Part shown: piece after piece, positions 54,453 to 63,586 of the stretch | Layout of the letters: every line of letters starts with the position of its first letter | How positions within the stretch are numbered: position 1 is the first letter of the stretch | Assembly (NCBI GenBank): GCA_019459485.1 | Contig: JAIBEZ010000028.1 | Location: 234,605-298,604 of the forward strand | Length of the DNA stretch: 64,000 bases | Direction: 5' to 3' | Source of the DNA: Prolixibacteraceae bacterium | GTDB taxonomy: Bacteria; Bacteroidota; Bacteroidia; Bacteroidales; Prolixibacteraceae | Translations under genes and position numbers: made by a program | Notes under the pieces: model-generated | Database searches by the model: none | What the model saw: the letters and a program-made list of their open reading frames with translations, nothing else | What the model was told of the DNA's origin: nothing

Positions 54453-55439
54453 ATGACCGAAGATACCTTCCATAAAATACTGAGCAACACAGCCAGCGAG
54501 GCTGAAAAAAGTGAATTTTTTACTTCGCTTGAAAACAATCCGGAAAAACAATCGGAGTTTCAACACTTCAAAAACCTTTATGTACTCAGCAACCTGAACC
54601 CTGAAAAATATCGTGGACAGCAGGACAAAAGCTTTGTACAATTCTGGGAACGCATACAAACTCAAAAACCTCAACGACTGATTAATCAGTGGATGCGGTA
54701 TGCGGCTATTTTCATTGTTGCTTTAACCTTGGGTTTTATGGCCGATTTTATACTGAACCGCGAAACCATTTCTTCCGTCAGCCAACACATCGAATACAGT
54801 TCTGAAAAAGGCAGTGTTTCCAAAATTCACCTGGAAGACGGGTCAACCATTTGGCTCAGTTCGGGTACAAAACTAAAGCTTGATAAAAACGATTCGGGAG
54901 AAACAACCGCCCGGCTTGACGGCGAAGCCTATTTCGACCTTGTTCCCGATCCCGACCGGAAATTTACAGTTGATCTGGAACAATTTAAAGTAAGGGATAT
55001 TGGCACTATTTTTAACATCCGCGCGTACGAATCGGAACAAACCATTTCGACCACTTTGGTTGAAGGCCGCATTGACCTGATCAAAAACTCCGGCGAATCT
55101 TTCCTCACCGTAAAGCCGGGAGAACTGGTCAGTTACGACAAATCGAACAAAAATATAGTTGTCAATCAACAAGATCCATCCATTGTAACAGCCTGGACAG
55201 AGGGCAAATTTGTGTTTATCGATCAACCGCTCTCCGAAATCTGCAAAGAGCTGGAAAAATGGTACAACATTGAAATACAGATTACTGACCAAAAACTGGC
55301 CAATACCCGTTACACCAGTGTGGTAAAACGCAGCACCACCGTAAAGATGGTTTTAAAAATCCTGGCAGTGACCGACCAGATAAAATATGAAATAACCGAT
55401 AAAAAGGAGGGAAAAGACATTATCAAGATCAGGAAGTAA
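54453..55439 (+). CDS. FecR-family anti-sigma factor
   Basis: A 328-residue inner-membrane protein: a cytoplasmic sigma-binding segment (1-80), one transmembrane helix at about 83-100 (AAIFIVALTLGFMADFIL), and a periplasmic FecR domain (SSEKGSVSKIHLEDGSTIWLSSGT, ARLDGEAYFDLVPD, VEGRIDLIKNSG) ending in the secretin/TonB-like CTD (ISEICKELEKWYNIEI-type, here LSEICKELEKWYNIEIQI). It holds the sigma factor until the STN domain of the SusC protein (55533-59075) signals substrate. It follows the sigma gene by 64 bases. Confidence 0.94.
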   Translation: MTEDTFHKILSNTASEAEKSEFFTSLENNPEKQSEFQHFKNLYVLSNLNPEKYRGQQDKSFVQFWERIQTQKPQRLINQWMRYAAIFIVALTLGFMADFILNRETISSVSQHIEYSSEKGSVSKIHLEDGSTIWLSSGTKLKLDKNDSGETTARLDGEAYFDLVPDPDRKFTVDLEQFKVRDIGTIFNIRAYESEQTISTTLVEGRIDLIKNSGESFLTVKPGELVSYDKSNKNIVVNQQDPSIVTAWTEGKFVFIDQPLSEICKELEKWYNIEIQITDQKLANTRYTSVVKRSTTVKMVLKILAVTDQIKYEITDKKEGKDIIKIRK

Positions 55440-55443
55440 AAAA

Positions 55444-55465
55444 ATGCACCCGTGGAGGGGTGCAT
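55444..55465 (+). promoter_or_regulatory. Hairpin 1 of a twin pair (GTGGAG loop) between fecR and susC
   Basis: An 8-bp perfect stem ATGCACCC/GGGTGCAT with six-base loop GTGGAG, starting four bases after the fecR stop. See the twin at 55483-55504: same stem length and same loop but unrelated stem sequence. Confidence 0.75.
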
Positions 55466-55482
55466 CCGAATTTCAATAAAAT

Positions 55483-55504
55483 GAAACTGAGTGGAGTCAG
55501 TTTC
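55483..55504 (+). promoter_or_regulatory. Hairpin 2 of a twin pair (GTGGAG loop) between fecR and susC
   Basis: An 8-bp perfect stem GAAACTGA/TCAGTTTC with loop GTGGAG, 17 bases after hairpin 1 and 28 bases before the susC ATG. Neither hairpin has a T-tract. Confidence 0.75.
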
Positions 55505-55532
55505 CAGTATTAACTAAATTCAAAACAAACGT

Positions 55533-58500
55533 ATGAAAAAATGTTGTGACTTGTCGTGCATTGCGCGACGAAGGTGGAAAAAAATTACACGCGTTATGAA
55601 ACTAACACTAACACTGCTTTTGTTTGCAGCGCTTGCTGTAACCGCTGGTTCAACTTACAGCCAAAACATACGTATTAACCTGAAAATGCAGGACGCTTCT
55701 CTTGTCGACGTTTTTCGCGAGATTGAGCGAACCAGCGAATTCGGCTTCTTTTTTAAGAGTGAAGAAATCGACCTGGATAAACGGGTTTCGGTCAACCTGA
55801 AAAACGTTTCCATTGAAGAAATCCTGAAAAAAATCCTGATGGACAATTACGACTATCGTATTTTGGATAAGAACATTGTCGTCACCAGGGGTAATTTCTT
55901 TACCACAGAAGTACAACAGGGCAAACCGGTTTCTGGAAAAGTAACAGACTCTTCCGGAGCTTCATTGCCTGGCGTTTCAATAGTAGTAAAAGGAACTACG
56001 AACGGAACAATTACTGATGGGAACGGCAATTATTCACTTTTCAATGTTCCTGAAAATGCAATTGTACAATTTTCGTTTGTGGGGATGAGGACACAGGAAA
56101 TTGCTGTGACGGGGAAAACAATGTTAAATGTAGCTATGGCAGACGAAACCATTGGCATTGAAGAAGTGGTTGCAGTGGGATACGGAACACAGAAAAAGGT
56201 AAATCTAACCGGTGCTGTTGAAGCTGTGGGTAGCGAAGTATTTGAAAACCGTTCCACATCCAACATGACTCAGGCCTTACAGGGAGCCATACCTAACCTG
56301 AATATCTCGCTGGAAGACGGAAAGCCTACACGTTCGGCTTCATTTAATGTGCGTGGGAGAACATCCATAGGCCAAGGAGGAAGTGCGCTGATTTTGATTG
56401 ATGGAGTTGAAGGCAACCCTTCATTTTTGAATCCAAACGACATTGAAAGCGTAAGTGTACTGAAAGATGCAGCCTCAGCAGCTATTTATGGTGCCAGAGG
56501 TTCTTTTGGCGTAGTGTTGATTACTACAAAACGACCGCAGAAAGGTAGAACTACAGTTAATTATACCGGAAATTATTCCATTCAATCATTAGCACAGGAA
56601 CCAGAATATGTGACTGACGCTGTTACTTGGGTAGAACATTTCAGGGCATCGTATTATAATCGTCAGGGGACAGTTCCTACCTCGATTAACAACAATACAC
56701 AATACTACAGCGATGAGTGGTTGGAGCGATTGAAAGCATGGAAAGCATCAGGGGAAGGGCCAAAAACAGAAATATTGCCCAATGGAAATTACGAATATTA
56801 TAGCAACACAGACTGGATGGGGCTTCTTTTTAAGGACCATACGTTTACACAAGACCATAATATAGCCATTTCGGGTGGCAGCGACAAGTCTGATTTTTAT
56901 GTTTCAGGGCGATTCTATGATTTTGATGGGATGTATAATTTCGACCCTGATACTTATAAATCGTACAATTTCAGGGCAAAAGGATCTTTGCAGGCCTACA
57001 AATGGCTTCAAATTACCAACAATATGGAATTTGCAAACGATGATTATCACATGCCTTTTTCTTCACAGGGACGAAGCGCCAACATTCAAAGGTATATCGA
57101 AGTGAACGCTTTTCCGAGTTTGCCGATGTATAACCCCGATGGTACCTATACCCGTGGCGGAGCAGCTACCCTTGGCGCCTTTGTTGACGGGAATAACTAT
57201 CAGGATAACAAAAGGAATTTATTCAAAAATACCGTAGGATTTAACACAAACTTTTTGGGGAACACTCTTCGTGTGAAAGGAGACTACACCTACCGTTACG
57301 ATGGCCGTGATTTTTTCTATAAAAGAGTAAAGGTTCCGTACTATCAGAATGCGAAAGCAACAAACCCATCCTATATGGGTGATGCCAATGGTATTATCTA
57401 CGAATGGATGGGACACACAGCCTATACAGCATCCAACATTTACGCCGAATATGAAAAAAACTTCGCGCAGAAACACTATGTGAAAGCGATGGCAGGTTGG
57501 AACTACGAAACCTCCTCCTACAAAGCAAACAGCATTGAACGGAACCAGCTTTTGCTCGAAAGCGCTGAAAGCATCCAGTTAGCGACAGGCACATCCATCA
57601 TTCCGGGAGCAAGCGTTACACGATGGAAAACCACGGGAACTTTCTTCCGGTTAAACTATGGATATCGGGACCGCTATTTAGTGGAAGTAAATGGTCGTTA
57701 TGATGGTTCTTCACGCTTCCCGACAAATCAACAATGGGGTTTCTTTCCATCCATTTCAGGAGGATGGCGGCTGTCTGAAGAACCTTTCTGGAATGTGGAC
57801 AAAAACATTTTATCCGACCTCAAACTTCGTGCTTCATACGGTTCACTGGGTAATGGTAACATCTCTCCTTATCAATTCCTTGAATTATTGAGTATCAGTA
57901 GCTCAGGGCGCGTACTGGATGGAGCCCTGAACAAAAAAACCAATGCACCAGCTCCTATTCCTGACGGGCTTACCTGGGAGAAGGCCACCACTACTGATTT
58001 TGGGATTGATTTCGGTATGCTTAACGGAAAACTCCGTTTTACTGGCGATTATTACAGCAGGAAAACGACTGACATGTATGTGGCCGGGCCCACTTTACCT
58101 GATATTTTTGGCGCCACTTCTCCCAAAGGGAACTATGCAGATATGACCACAAATGGTTTTGAGGTTACGCTGAACTGGCAGGCTCAGTTTTCACTGGCTA
58201 ATGAACCGTTTAGCTACCATGTGCGCGCAACCCTCTATGATTATGTGTCGAAAATCGACAAATACAACAATCCAACCCAAAAGATTAGCGATCATTATAA
58301 CGGAAAGACCATCGGTGAGTTATGGGGTTTCGAAACGGATGGACTGTTCCAGGAAGACCCAGCTCCGGGCGAATACATCAATACTATTTTTAATGCTTCA
58401 GCCGATGCCGTATGGCGTGCGGGCGACCTGAAGATTCGTAACCGGGACGGAAGTGCCGACAATATGATTACGAAGGGCGAGCAAACAGTCGACAACCCGG

Positions 58501-59075
58501 GCGACATGACCATCATTGGCAATACAGAACCCCGTTATCAGTATAGTTTTAACGTGGGTGCCGAATGGAACGGCTTCTTCTTTTCCGCCTTCTTCCAGGG
58601 AGTAGGTAAACAGGACTGGTATCCGGGCTCGGAAACCGCTTTCTGGGGTATGTATAACAGGGGATACAACCAGATGCCTGCATGGCATCTCGGCAATTAT
58701 TGGACAGAAGACAATCGCGATGCTTATCTGCCACGTTATGCCCAGTACAATGGAGCTCTCGGATTTTCAAATTATGTTCCCAACGACCGATATCTTCAAA
58801 AGGTATCTTTTTTACGGCTGAAAAACCTGCAAATAGGTTATACGTTGCCTAATACCTTAGTATCGAAAATTGGCATGAAGAATACCCGCATCTATCTCAG
58901 TGGCGAAAATCTTGCCAGTTGGTCGCCGCTATATAAACGGGCCAAAAACTTTATGGATGTGTCAACAGCCACCGGAAATACCGATTCAGACCTTAATAGT
59001 AGCTACAATCAGGGGGATGGTAACAGTTATCCGTTGCTGAAAACAATTTCGTTTGGCATCTCGCTCACCTACTAA
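55533..59075 (+). CDS. SusC-like TonB-dependent transporter with STN signalling domain
   Basis: 1180 residues. After a long basic lead and signal (MKLTLTLLLFAALAVTAGSTYSQ) comes an STN domain (about 45-118: LVDVFREIERTSEFGFFF, VSIEEILKKIL), then the carboxypeptidase-regulatory-like domain (LPGVSIVVKGTTNGTITD), the plug (EEVVAVGYGTQKKVNLTGAV, SVLKDAASAAIYGARG) and the barrel ending ISFGISLTY. The STN domain contacts FecR, so this receptor signals as well as imports. It is encoded right after sigma and fecR and 19 bases before susD. An in-frame ATG at 55596 would also keep the signal peptide. Confidence 0.95.
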   Translation: MKKCCDLSCIARRRWKKITRVMKLTLTLLLFAALAVTAGSTYSQNIRINLKMQDASLVDVFREIERTSEFGFFFKSEEIDLDKRVSVNLKNVSIEEILKKILMDNYDYRILDKNIVVTRGNFFTTEVQQGKPVSGKVTDSSGASLPGVSIVVKGTTNGTITDGNGNYSLFNVPENAIVQFSFVGMRTQEIAVTGKTMLNVAMADETIGIEEVVAVGYGTQKKVNLTGAVEAVGSEVFENRSTSNMTQALQGAIPNLNISLEDGKPTRSASFNVRGRTSIGQGGSALILIDGVEGNPSFLNPNDIESVSVLKDAASAAIYGARGSFGVVLITTKRPQKGRTTVNYTGNYSIQSLAQEPEYVTDAVTWVEHFRASYYNRQGTVPTSINNNTQYYSDEWLERLKAWKASGEGPKTEILPNGNYEYYSNTDWMGLLFKDHTFTQDHNIAISGGSDKSDFYVSGRFYDFDGMYNFDPDTYKSYNFRAKGSLQAYKWLQITNNMEFANDDYHMPFSSQGRSANIQRYIEVNAFPSLPMYNPDGTYTRGGAATLGAFVDGNNYQDNKRNLFKNTVGFNTNFLGNTLRVKGDYTYRYDGRDFFYKRVKVPYYQNAKATNPSYMGDANGIIYEWMGHTAYTASNIYAEYEKNFAQKHYVKAMAGWNYETSSYKANSIERNQLLLESAESIQLATGTSIIPGASVTRWKTTGTFFRLNYGYRDRYLVEVNGRYDGSSRFPTNQQWGFFPSISGGWRLSEEPFWNVDKNILSDLKLRASYGSLGNGNISPYQFLELLSISSSGRVLDGALNKKTNAPAPIPDGLTWEKATTTDFGIDFGMLNGKLRFTGDYYSRKTTDMYVAGPTLPDIFGATSPKGNYADMTTNGFEVTLNWQAQFSLANEPFSYHVRATLYDYVSKIDKYNNPTQKISDHYNGKTIGELWGFETDGLFQEDPAPGEYINTIFNASADAVWRAGDLKIRNRDGSADNMITKGEQTVDNPGDMTIIGNTEPRYQYSFNVGAEWNGFFFSAFFQGVGKQDWYPGSETAFWGMYNRGYNQMPAWHLGNYWTEDNRDAYLPRYAQYNGALGFSNYVPNDRYLQKVSFLRLKNLQIGYTLPNTLVSKIGMKNTRIYLSGENLASWSPLYKRAKNFMDVSTATGNTDSDLNSSYNQGDGNSYPLLKTISFGISLTY

Positions 59076-59094
59076 TCTTTAAAAACAGAAGAAT

Positions 59095-60900
59095 ATGAAA
59101 AAGTATATATTAGTTATTTTAGCAATAGTTCTCTTATTTCCAGGTTGCGAAATGGATGAACCTACCATTACCTCTACGGATAAGGAAGCTATATTCAGTT
59201 CGGAGGAAGGGCTAAGGGCTTATTCAATGTCATTTTACGATATGTTTCCCAATGCCACCGATCAGGCAATAGTCGAACAATCATTGGTTGATTACGGGGC
59301 TACCAATACACTCAGCGGTTTTACGTTACTTAACGCGTTCAGCGAAAATAATTCCTCTGGATGGAGTTGGTCGAATTTGCGCAATATCAATTATTTTATC
59401 ATTAATTGTACTGATCCTGCCGTTCCTGAAAGTATCAGGAACAATTATATCGGTCTTGCCCGTTTTTTCCGTGCATGGTTCTACTATGATATGGTACGGA
59501 GATTTGGCGATGTTCCGTGGGTAGACCATCCGCTGAACCCCGATGAGGAAGCAATATTGTATGGTTCACGCGACTCGCGTGAACTAGTGATGGAAAAAAT
59601 ATATGAAGACCTGATGTTTGCTGCTAAGAACATCGCCCGAACTGCTGATGCAACGCAATGTACACTGGTAACAAAATGGGTTGCCTATGCTTTTGCTTCG
59701 CGTGTCTGCCTGTTTGAAGGAACATTCCGCAAATATCATGGGCTGACTCTTACAACTCCTGCTGCTACATGGCTGAAACGCTCAGAGGACGCAGCCAATG
59801 AAGTGATGAAACTATCGGGCAAATCTTTAAACAGCAACTATCGTGCGTTGTTTACCAGCGACAACCCTCCTACTTCAGAAACATTGTTGGCTATTGCATC
59901 AAGTGCTGCTCTGGGAGTAAAGCACAACGCCAACTGGAGATGGACTTCGGAAACTTATGGAACAGGCTTGAACCTGATTCGTCCTTTTATTTGTACATAT
60001 CTGCAAAAAGACGGAACTCCTTACACCAACCGGACTGGCTGGCAGTATGAGGATTTCTATCAGGAATTTCAGAATCGCGATGCCCGGTTGAACGCAACGC
60101 TTCGTTATCCGGGATACATGCGTGAAGGAAAACTTACCTTGCCAGTATATAGTGGGTATGCCCGTCTGGGTTACCAACCGATTAAACTTAGCGTTGACGC
60201 TACCATAGGAGATAGTCAGACCGAAAGCACCCATGCTGTACAGTTGGTTCGCTTTGGCGAAGTATTACTCAATTATGCTGAAGCTAAAGCCGAGCAGGGC
60301 ACGCTTACTGATGCAGACTGGGCTGCTACCATTGGCAAGCTGCGGGCACGTGCAGGTATTACCGGAGGACTTACTACAAAACCGACTGTTGTCGATCAAT
60401 ATCTGAAAAGCAATTACTTCCCTGGCATCAGCGATCCGGTAATTCTGGAAATCCGCCGCGAAAGGGCTGTTGAATTGGTATTTGAGGGGTTCCGTTTTGA
60501 TGACCTGCGGCGCTGGAAAAGTGGCGAACTGTTCAAAAAAAGCTGGACGGGGATGTATATTCCTGGTATTGACCAGCCACTGGATGTCGATCACAATGGC
60601 ACCCACGATGTGGTTTACTATACTGATAATGCAGGGCTGGCAGCAGCAGTGGCTCTTTCCAACAATGCAAACTTATTCAAAGTGAAGGTAAGTACCGATC
60701 CTGCAGCGACAATTATTCAGGTACATGCAGCCGGCAACGGTACAGGTTACTATTTGGCATGGTACACCAACAACGATTCCAAAAAAGTATGGGGTCCAAA
60801 GCAGTATTTTTATCCCATTCCAGTTGGTGCATTGAATAATAACCCTCAGCTTGTGCAGAATATGGGCTGGGAAAATGGCGCTACAAACGATGGAAACTAA
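59095..60900 (+). CDS. SusD-like substrate-binding lipoprotein
   Basis: A 601-residue SusD/RagB protein with lipoprotein signal (ILVILAIVLLFPGC). Core features: IGLARFFRAWFYYDMVRRFGDVPWV in two overlapping stretches, VAYAFASRVCLFEG, and ILEIRRERAVELVFEGFRFDDLRRWK. An extra segment of about 70 residues (DQPLDVDHNGTHDVVYYT to TGYYLAWYTNNDSKKVWG) lies before the final YPIPVGAL motif and is not usual for the family. It pairs with the SusC (55533-59075). Confidence 0.93.
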   Translation: MKKYILVILAIVLLFPGCEMDEPTITSTDKEAIFSSEEGLRAYSMSFYDMFPNATDQAIVEQSLVDYGATNTLSGFTLLNAFSENNSSGWSWSNLRNINYFIINCTDPAVPESIRNNYIGLARFFRAWFYYDMVRRFGDVPWVDHPLNPDEEAILYGSRDSRELVMEKIYEDLMFAAKNIARTADATQCTLVTKWVAYAFASRVCLFEGTFRKYHGLTLTTPAATWLKRSEDAANEVMKLSGKSLNSNYRALFTSDNPPTSETLLAIASSAALGVKHNANWRWTSETYGTGLNLIRPFICTYLQKDGTPYTNRTGWQYEDFYQEFQNRDARLNATLRYPGYMREGKLTLPVYSGYARLGYQPIKLSVDATIGDSQTESTHAVQLVRFGEVLLNYAEAKAEQGTLTDADWAATIGKLRARAGITGGLTTKPTVVDQYLKSNYFPGISDPVILEIRRERAVELVFEGFRFDDLRRWKSGELFKKSWTGMYIPGIDQPLDVDHNGTHDVVYYTDNAGLAAAVALSNNANLFKVKVSTDPAATIIQVHAAGNGTGYYLAWYTNNDSKKVWGPKQYFYPIPVGALNNNPQLVQNMGWENGATNDGN

Positions 60901-60937
60901 CTCGAAGTAATTTTTAAAAATAAAGAGATAGCTTGAA

Positions 60938-60994
60938 AACTCTGTGGTACTCGGTGGTAAAATATAGAATTGAACCATAGAGTTTCACAGAGTT
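60938..60994. repeat. Imperfect inverted repeat after susD
   Basis: Left arm 60938-60958 and right arm 60974-60994 are versions of AACTCTGTG...TGGT and its complement with about four mismatches, around a 15-base loop. It is the only marked feature in the 163-base gap before the first EEP-family gene. Confidence 0.55.
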
Positions 60995-61063
60995 TTTCAC
61001 AAAGAACTCTTCCAGCAAATGGGATTCTGCTAAATGGAAAAATATCTACAGCAATGATAAGGC

Positions 61064-61879
61064 ATGAAAGAAAATAAAAAGATTGGAAATAGTATTTTGT
61101 CAAAGTTCAATAAAATAAGCTGGTTGCTTTTTTTGCTCTTTTTCATGCTTTCTTTCAGTGAAAGCAAAGCACAATCAAACGCTATCCGCTTAAAAGTAAT
61201 GAGTTTTAATGTTTGCCGCTCAGGAGAATTAACGCAGTATTCGGTTGCTCCTTTTGCTAACCTTATCCGGCAATATCAACCCGACTTTATTGCACTTCAG
61301 GAACTGGATTACAAAACAACCCGCAACACTGGTATTGATTTTCTGACCAAGCTAGGGGCTGCCCTGAACATGTTCCCGGTTTTCGGAAGGACGATTTTCT
61401 ACCAGGGAGGAGAGTATGGCATAGCGGTGCTTTCAAAATATCCTTTTCTATTGGTAAAAACCGAACCATTGCCGAGTCCTGCCGGAACCAAAGAGCAGAG
61501 AGCTGTTCTGATTACTGAAATCCGGCTTCCTTCCGGTCAGGACATTCGGTTTGTTAGCACTCATCTCGACCATTCTACCGATGCAGTCGGCTCGGAAATG
61601 GCCAGAGCATTGAATAACTTACTTCTGAAAGACGATATGCCAATTATTCTCGGGGGTGATTTTAATGCCAGACCGGAAACAGGAACCATTGCTAACGAGA
61701 TGCAGTCGTGGAAGCGGTTTTGTAACAACGATCCGACTTCTCCCGACAACCCGACCAGCAAAATTGACTACCTGTTTGGCTATCCGAAAGAAAAATGCAG
61801 GACAATCAGTTACCAGGTTATTGCTCGGACAGGTATTTCCGATCATTGTCCTATTGTAGCAGAAATCGAATTTCAATAA
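61064..61879 (+). CDS. Exported endonuclease/exonuclease/phosphatase-family hydrolase (copy 1)
   Basis: 271 residues with an N-terminal signal (WLLFLLFFMLSFSESKAQ). The EEP fold signatures are all present: MSFNVCRSG, FIALQELD with the metal Glu, STHLDHS, ILGGDFNARPET, SKIDYLFGY, and SDHCPIVAEIEF with the catalytic Asp-His. The superfamily cleaves phosphodiesters and phosphomonoesters: DNA, inositol phosphates, sphingomyelin. The substrate is not identifiable. It is followed eight bases later by a lipoprotein and then a paralogue (62657-63460), and lies downstream of sigma/fecR/susC/susD, so it probably works on the ligand of that transporter. Confidence 0.88.
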   Translation: MKENKKIGNSILSKFNKISWLLFLLFFMLSFSESKAQSNAIRLKVMSFNVCRSGELTQYSVAPFANLIRQYQPDFIALQELDYKTTRNTGIDFLTKLGAALNMFPVFGRTIFYQGGEYGIAVLSKYPFLLVKTEPLPSPAGTKEQRAVLITEIRLPSGQDIRFVSTHLDHSTDAVGSEMARALNNLLLKDDMPIILGGDFNARPETGTIANEMQSWKRFCNNDPTSPDNPTSKIDYLFGYPKEKCRTISYQVIARTGISDHCPIVAEIEFQ

Positions 61880-61887
61880 TCAGAAAA

Positions 61888-62646
61888 ATGCAAAGAACAA
61901 ATATCCTGATTATACTGTCAGCAATGTTATGGGCTTTTGTTTCCTGCGGAAAGGGAAAAGACCCGTCACCCGATCTGCCCGATTGGAGGAAAAACAGTAC
62001 GATTTCCATTCAGTTTTATTCGCGCCTTAGTAACGACAAACTTTTCAGAACGGAGGATTATTCAGCAGTGATTAGCAGGATTCGTGTCAATCAGAACCAC
62101 GTTGCTGTACTTCACCGGGTTGATGCCGTTTACAATTTGTCTGAAATGCAAAACCCGATGGTTACCATTGCCGCGGAAGCCGTAAAAATACCGCTTTTTG
62201 CCTGGAGCCGTTATTCAAGCGCGCAGGTTGAAGGCTCCGGAATCCTGTTGGGGCAAACAGTCGCAGAAATGAAAAATACTCCGGTAAGTGGTGGGTGTGC
62301 TTATTTTTCGGTTCCGGTTCTGGTTAACGGGGGTATCAACATAAACTTTGCCACCCTAACTTTTGAAAATGAGAACCAGTTAACAACGGGCATTCCGATA
62401 ATAAAAGAAAAACTGGATGACAAAGCGGTGTTGGTTGGAGTTGCTGCAAAAACACTTCAGAGTAAGTTAAAAATCGCCTTTCCGGAAGGGAATTATCACC
62501 TTGAAATGATAGAGCCTAAAGATGCAAAAGCCACACAGGTTATATTTATAGTAACGACCCCAAAATGGGGACTTGACGAATGCAAAGAAATCTCCGTCGG
62601 GACCGATGGTGTTTCATGTTATGATATAAATATTGAAAAATTATAA
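61888..62646 (+). CDS. Lipoprotein of unknown function between two EEP hydrolases
   Basis: 252 residues from the ATG at 61888, with a lipoprotein signal (LIILSAMLWAFVSC). The frame extends upstream to 61795 but that part overlaps the first EEP gene. The mature protein looks like an all-beta domain with segments ISIQFYSRLSNDKLFR, GGCAYFSVPVLVNGG and LEMIEPKDAKATQVIFIV. The product reads like an EEP partner or a surface binding protein of a Sus-type locus (the SusE/SusF position), but I recognise no family. It ends ten bases before the second EEP gene. Confidence 0.7.
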   Translation: MQRTNILIILSAMLWAFVSCGKGKDPSPDLPDWRKNSTISIQFYSRLSNDKLFRTEDYSAVISRIRVNQNHVAVLHRVDAVYNLSEMQNPMVTIAAEAVKIPLFAWSRYSSAQVEGSGILLGQTVAEMKNTPVSGGCAYFSVPVLVNGGININFATLTFENENQLTTGIPIIKEKLDDKAVLVGVAAKTLQSKLKIAFPEGNYHLEMIEPKDAKATQVIFIVTTPKWGLDECKEISVGTDGVSCYDINIEKL

Positions 62647-62656
62647 ATTTAAAATA

Positions 62657-63460
62657 ATGAGCAAAAAACGTATATTTCATTTACTCATCGCTATTCTGTT
62701 TATTTTGTTTATCCCGCAATTACGGGCGCAGGAAAGCAAAAGCAGCGAGCCGGTAAAGCTAAAAATATTGTGCTATAACCTTCGTTTCGGGGAACTGGCT
62801 TCGTTGGAGGAACTGGCCAATTTTATTAAAAGCCAAAACCCCGACATCGTGGCCTTGCAGGAGGTGGATGTGAAAACAAACCGGACGAATGCGCCACTCC
62901 AAAACGGGAAGGATTTCATTACGGAGTTGGGCTTCCGCACCGGATTGCTGACGGCTTATGCCAAAACAATACCTCACGCAGGCGGCTATTACGGAATCGG
63001 CATTTTATCGAAATTTCCTTTTGCTGAAACACGCCGCATCATGCTGCCGTTTCCCGAAGGAGCCAGGGAACAACGCGCTCTGCTCTCAAGTCTAATAGAG
63101 CTGGACAACGGGAAGTTTTTGACGTTTGTGTGCACTCATCTCGACCACACCATTTCATCGGTGCGCCAGGAACAGGTAAAAGCCCTGAACAAAACGATGG
63201 AAAATAACCCATATCCGATCATTGTTTGCGGCGATTTCAATGCAACACCTGATTCGCCCGAAATCAGACAGGGAATGGCATCGTGGAAGCAGGTCACAAA
63301 CGCAGACTTCACTGTTCCGGCAAAAGCGCCCAAATCGAAAATCGATTATATCTTCTGTTTCCCTGGAAACCGATGGAGAGTGATTTCAACTGAAACACCC
63401 AAAGTGCCCCTGTCTGACCATTTGCCGGTAACCGCCGAATTGGAACTGACTTTTAATTAG
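62657..63460 (+). CDS. Exported endonuclease/exonuclease/phosphatase-family hydrolase (copy 2)
   Basis: 267 residues from the ATG at 62657 (signal FHLLIAILFILFIPQLRAQ). It aligns by eye along its whole length with the first copy: LKILCYNLRFGELAS, IVALQEVDVKTNRT, GGYYGIGILSKFPF, REQRALL, CTHLDHT, VCGDFNATPDS, SKIDYIF and SDHLPVTAELELTF. The catalytic set (Asn, Glu, Asp, His) is intact in both, so neither is degenerate. Two similar exported phosphoesterases around one lipoprotein suggest consecutive or alternative cuts on one phosphorylated substrate. Confidence 0.88.
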   Translation: MSKKRIFHLLIAILFILFIPQLRAQESKSSEPVKLKILCYNLRFGELASLEELANFIKSQNPDIVALQEVDVKTNRTNAPLQNGKDFITELGFRTGLLTAYAKTIPHAGGYYGIGILSKFPFAETRRIMLPFPEGAREQRALLSSLIELDNGKFLTFVCTHLDHTISSVRQEQVKALNKTMENNPYPIIVCGDFNATPDSPEIRQGMASWKQVTNADFTVPAKAPKSKIDYIFCFPGNRWRVISTETPKVPLSDHLPVTAELELTFN

Positions 63461-63586
63461 TTCGGTGTTCAAATCAGCATTGTCTATCTTTTTTAAGCTT
63501 TCGGGTTTTGACGACTTTACCATTCCATGCGACATCGTTGAATAATGCGTTTGATTAACCGCTAAAACTAGTTGAAGCGATGGGAA

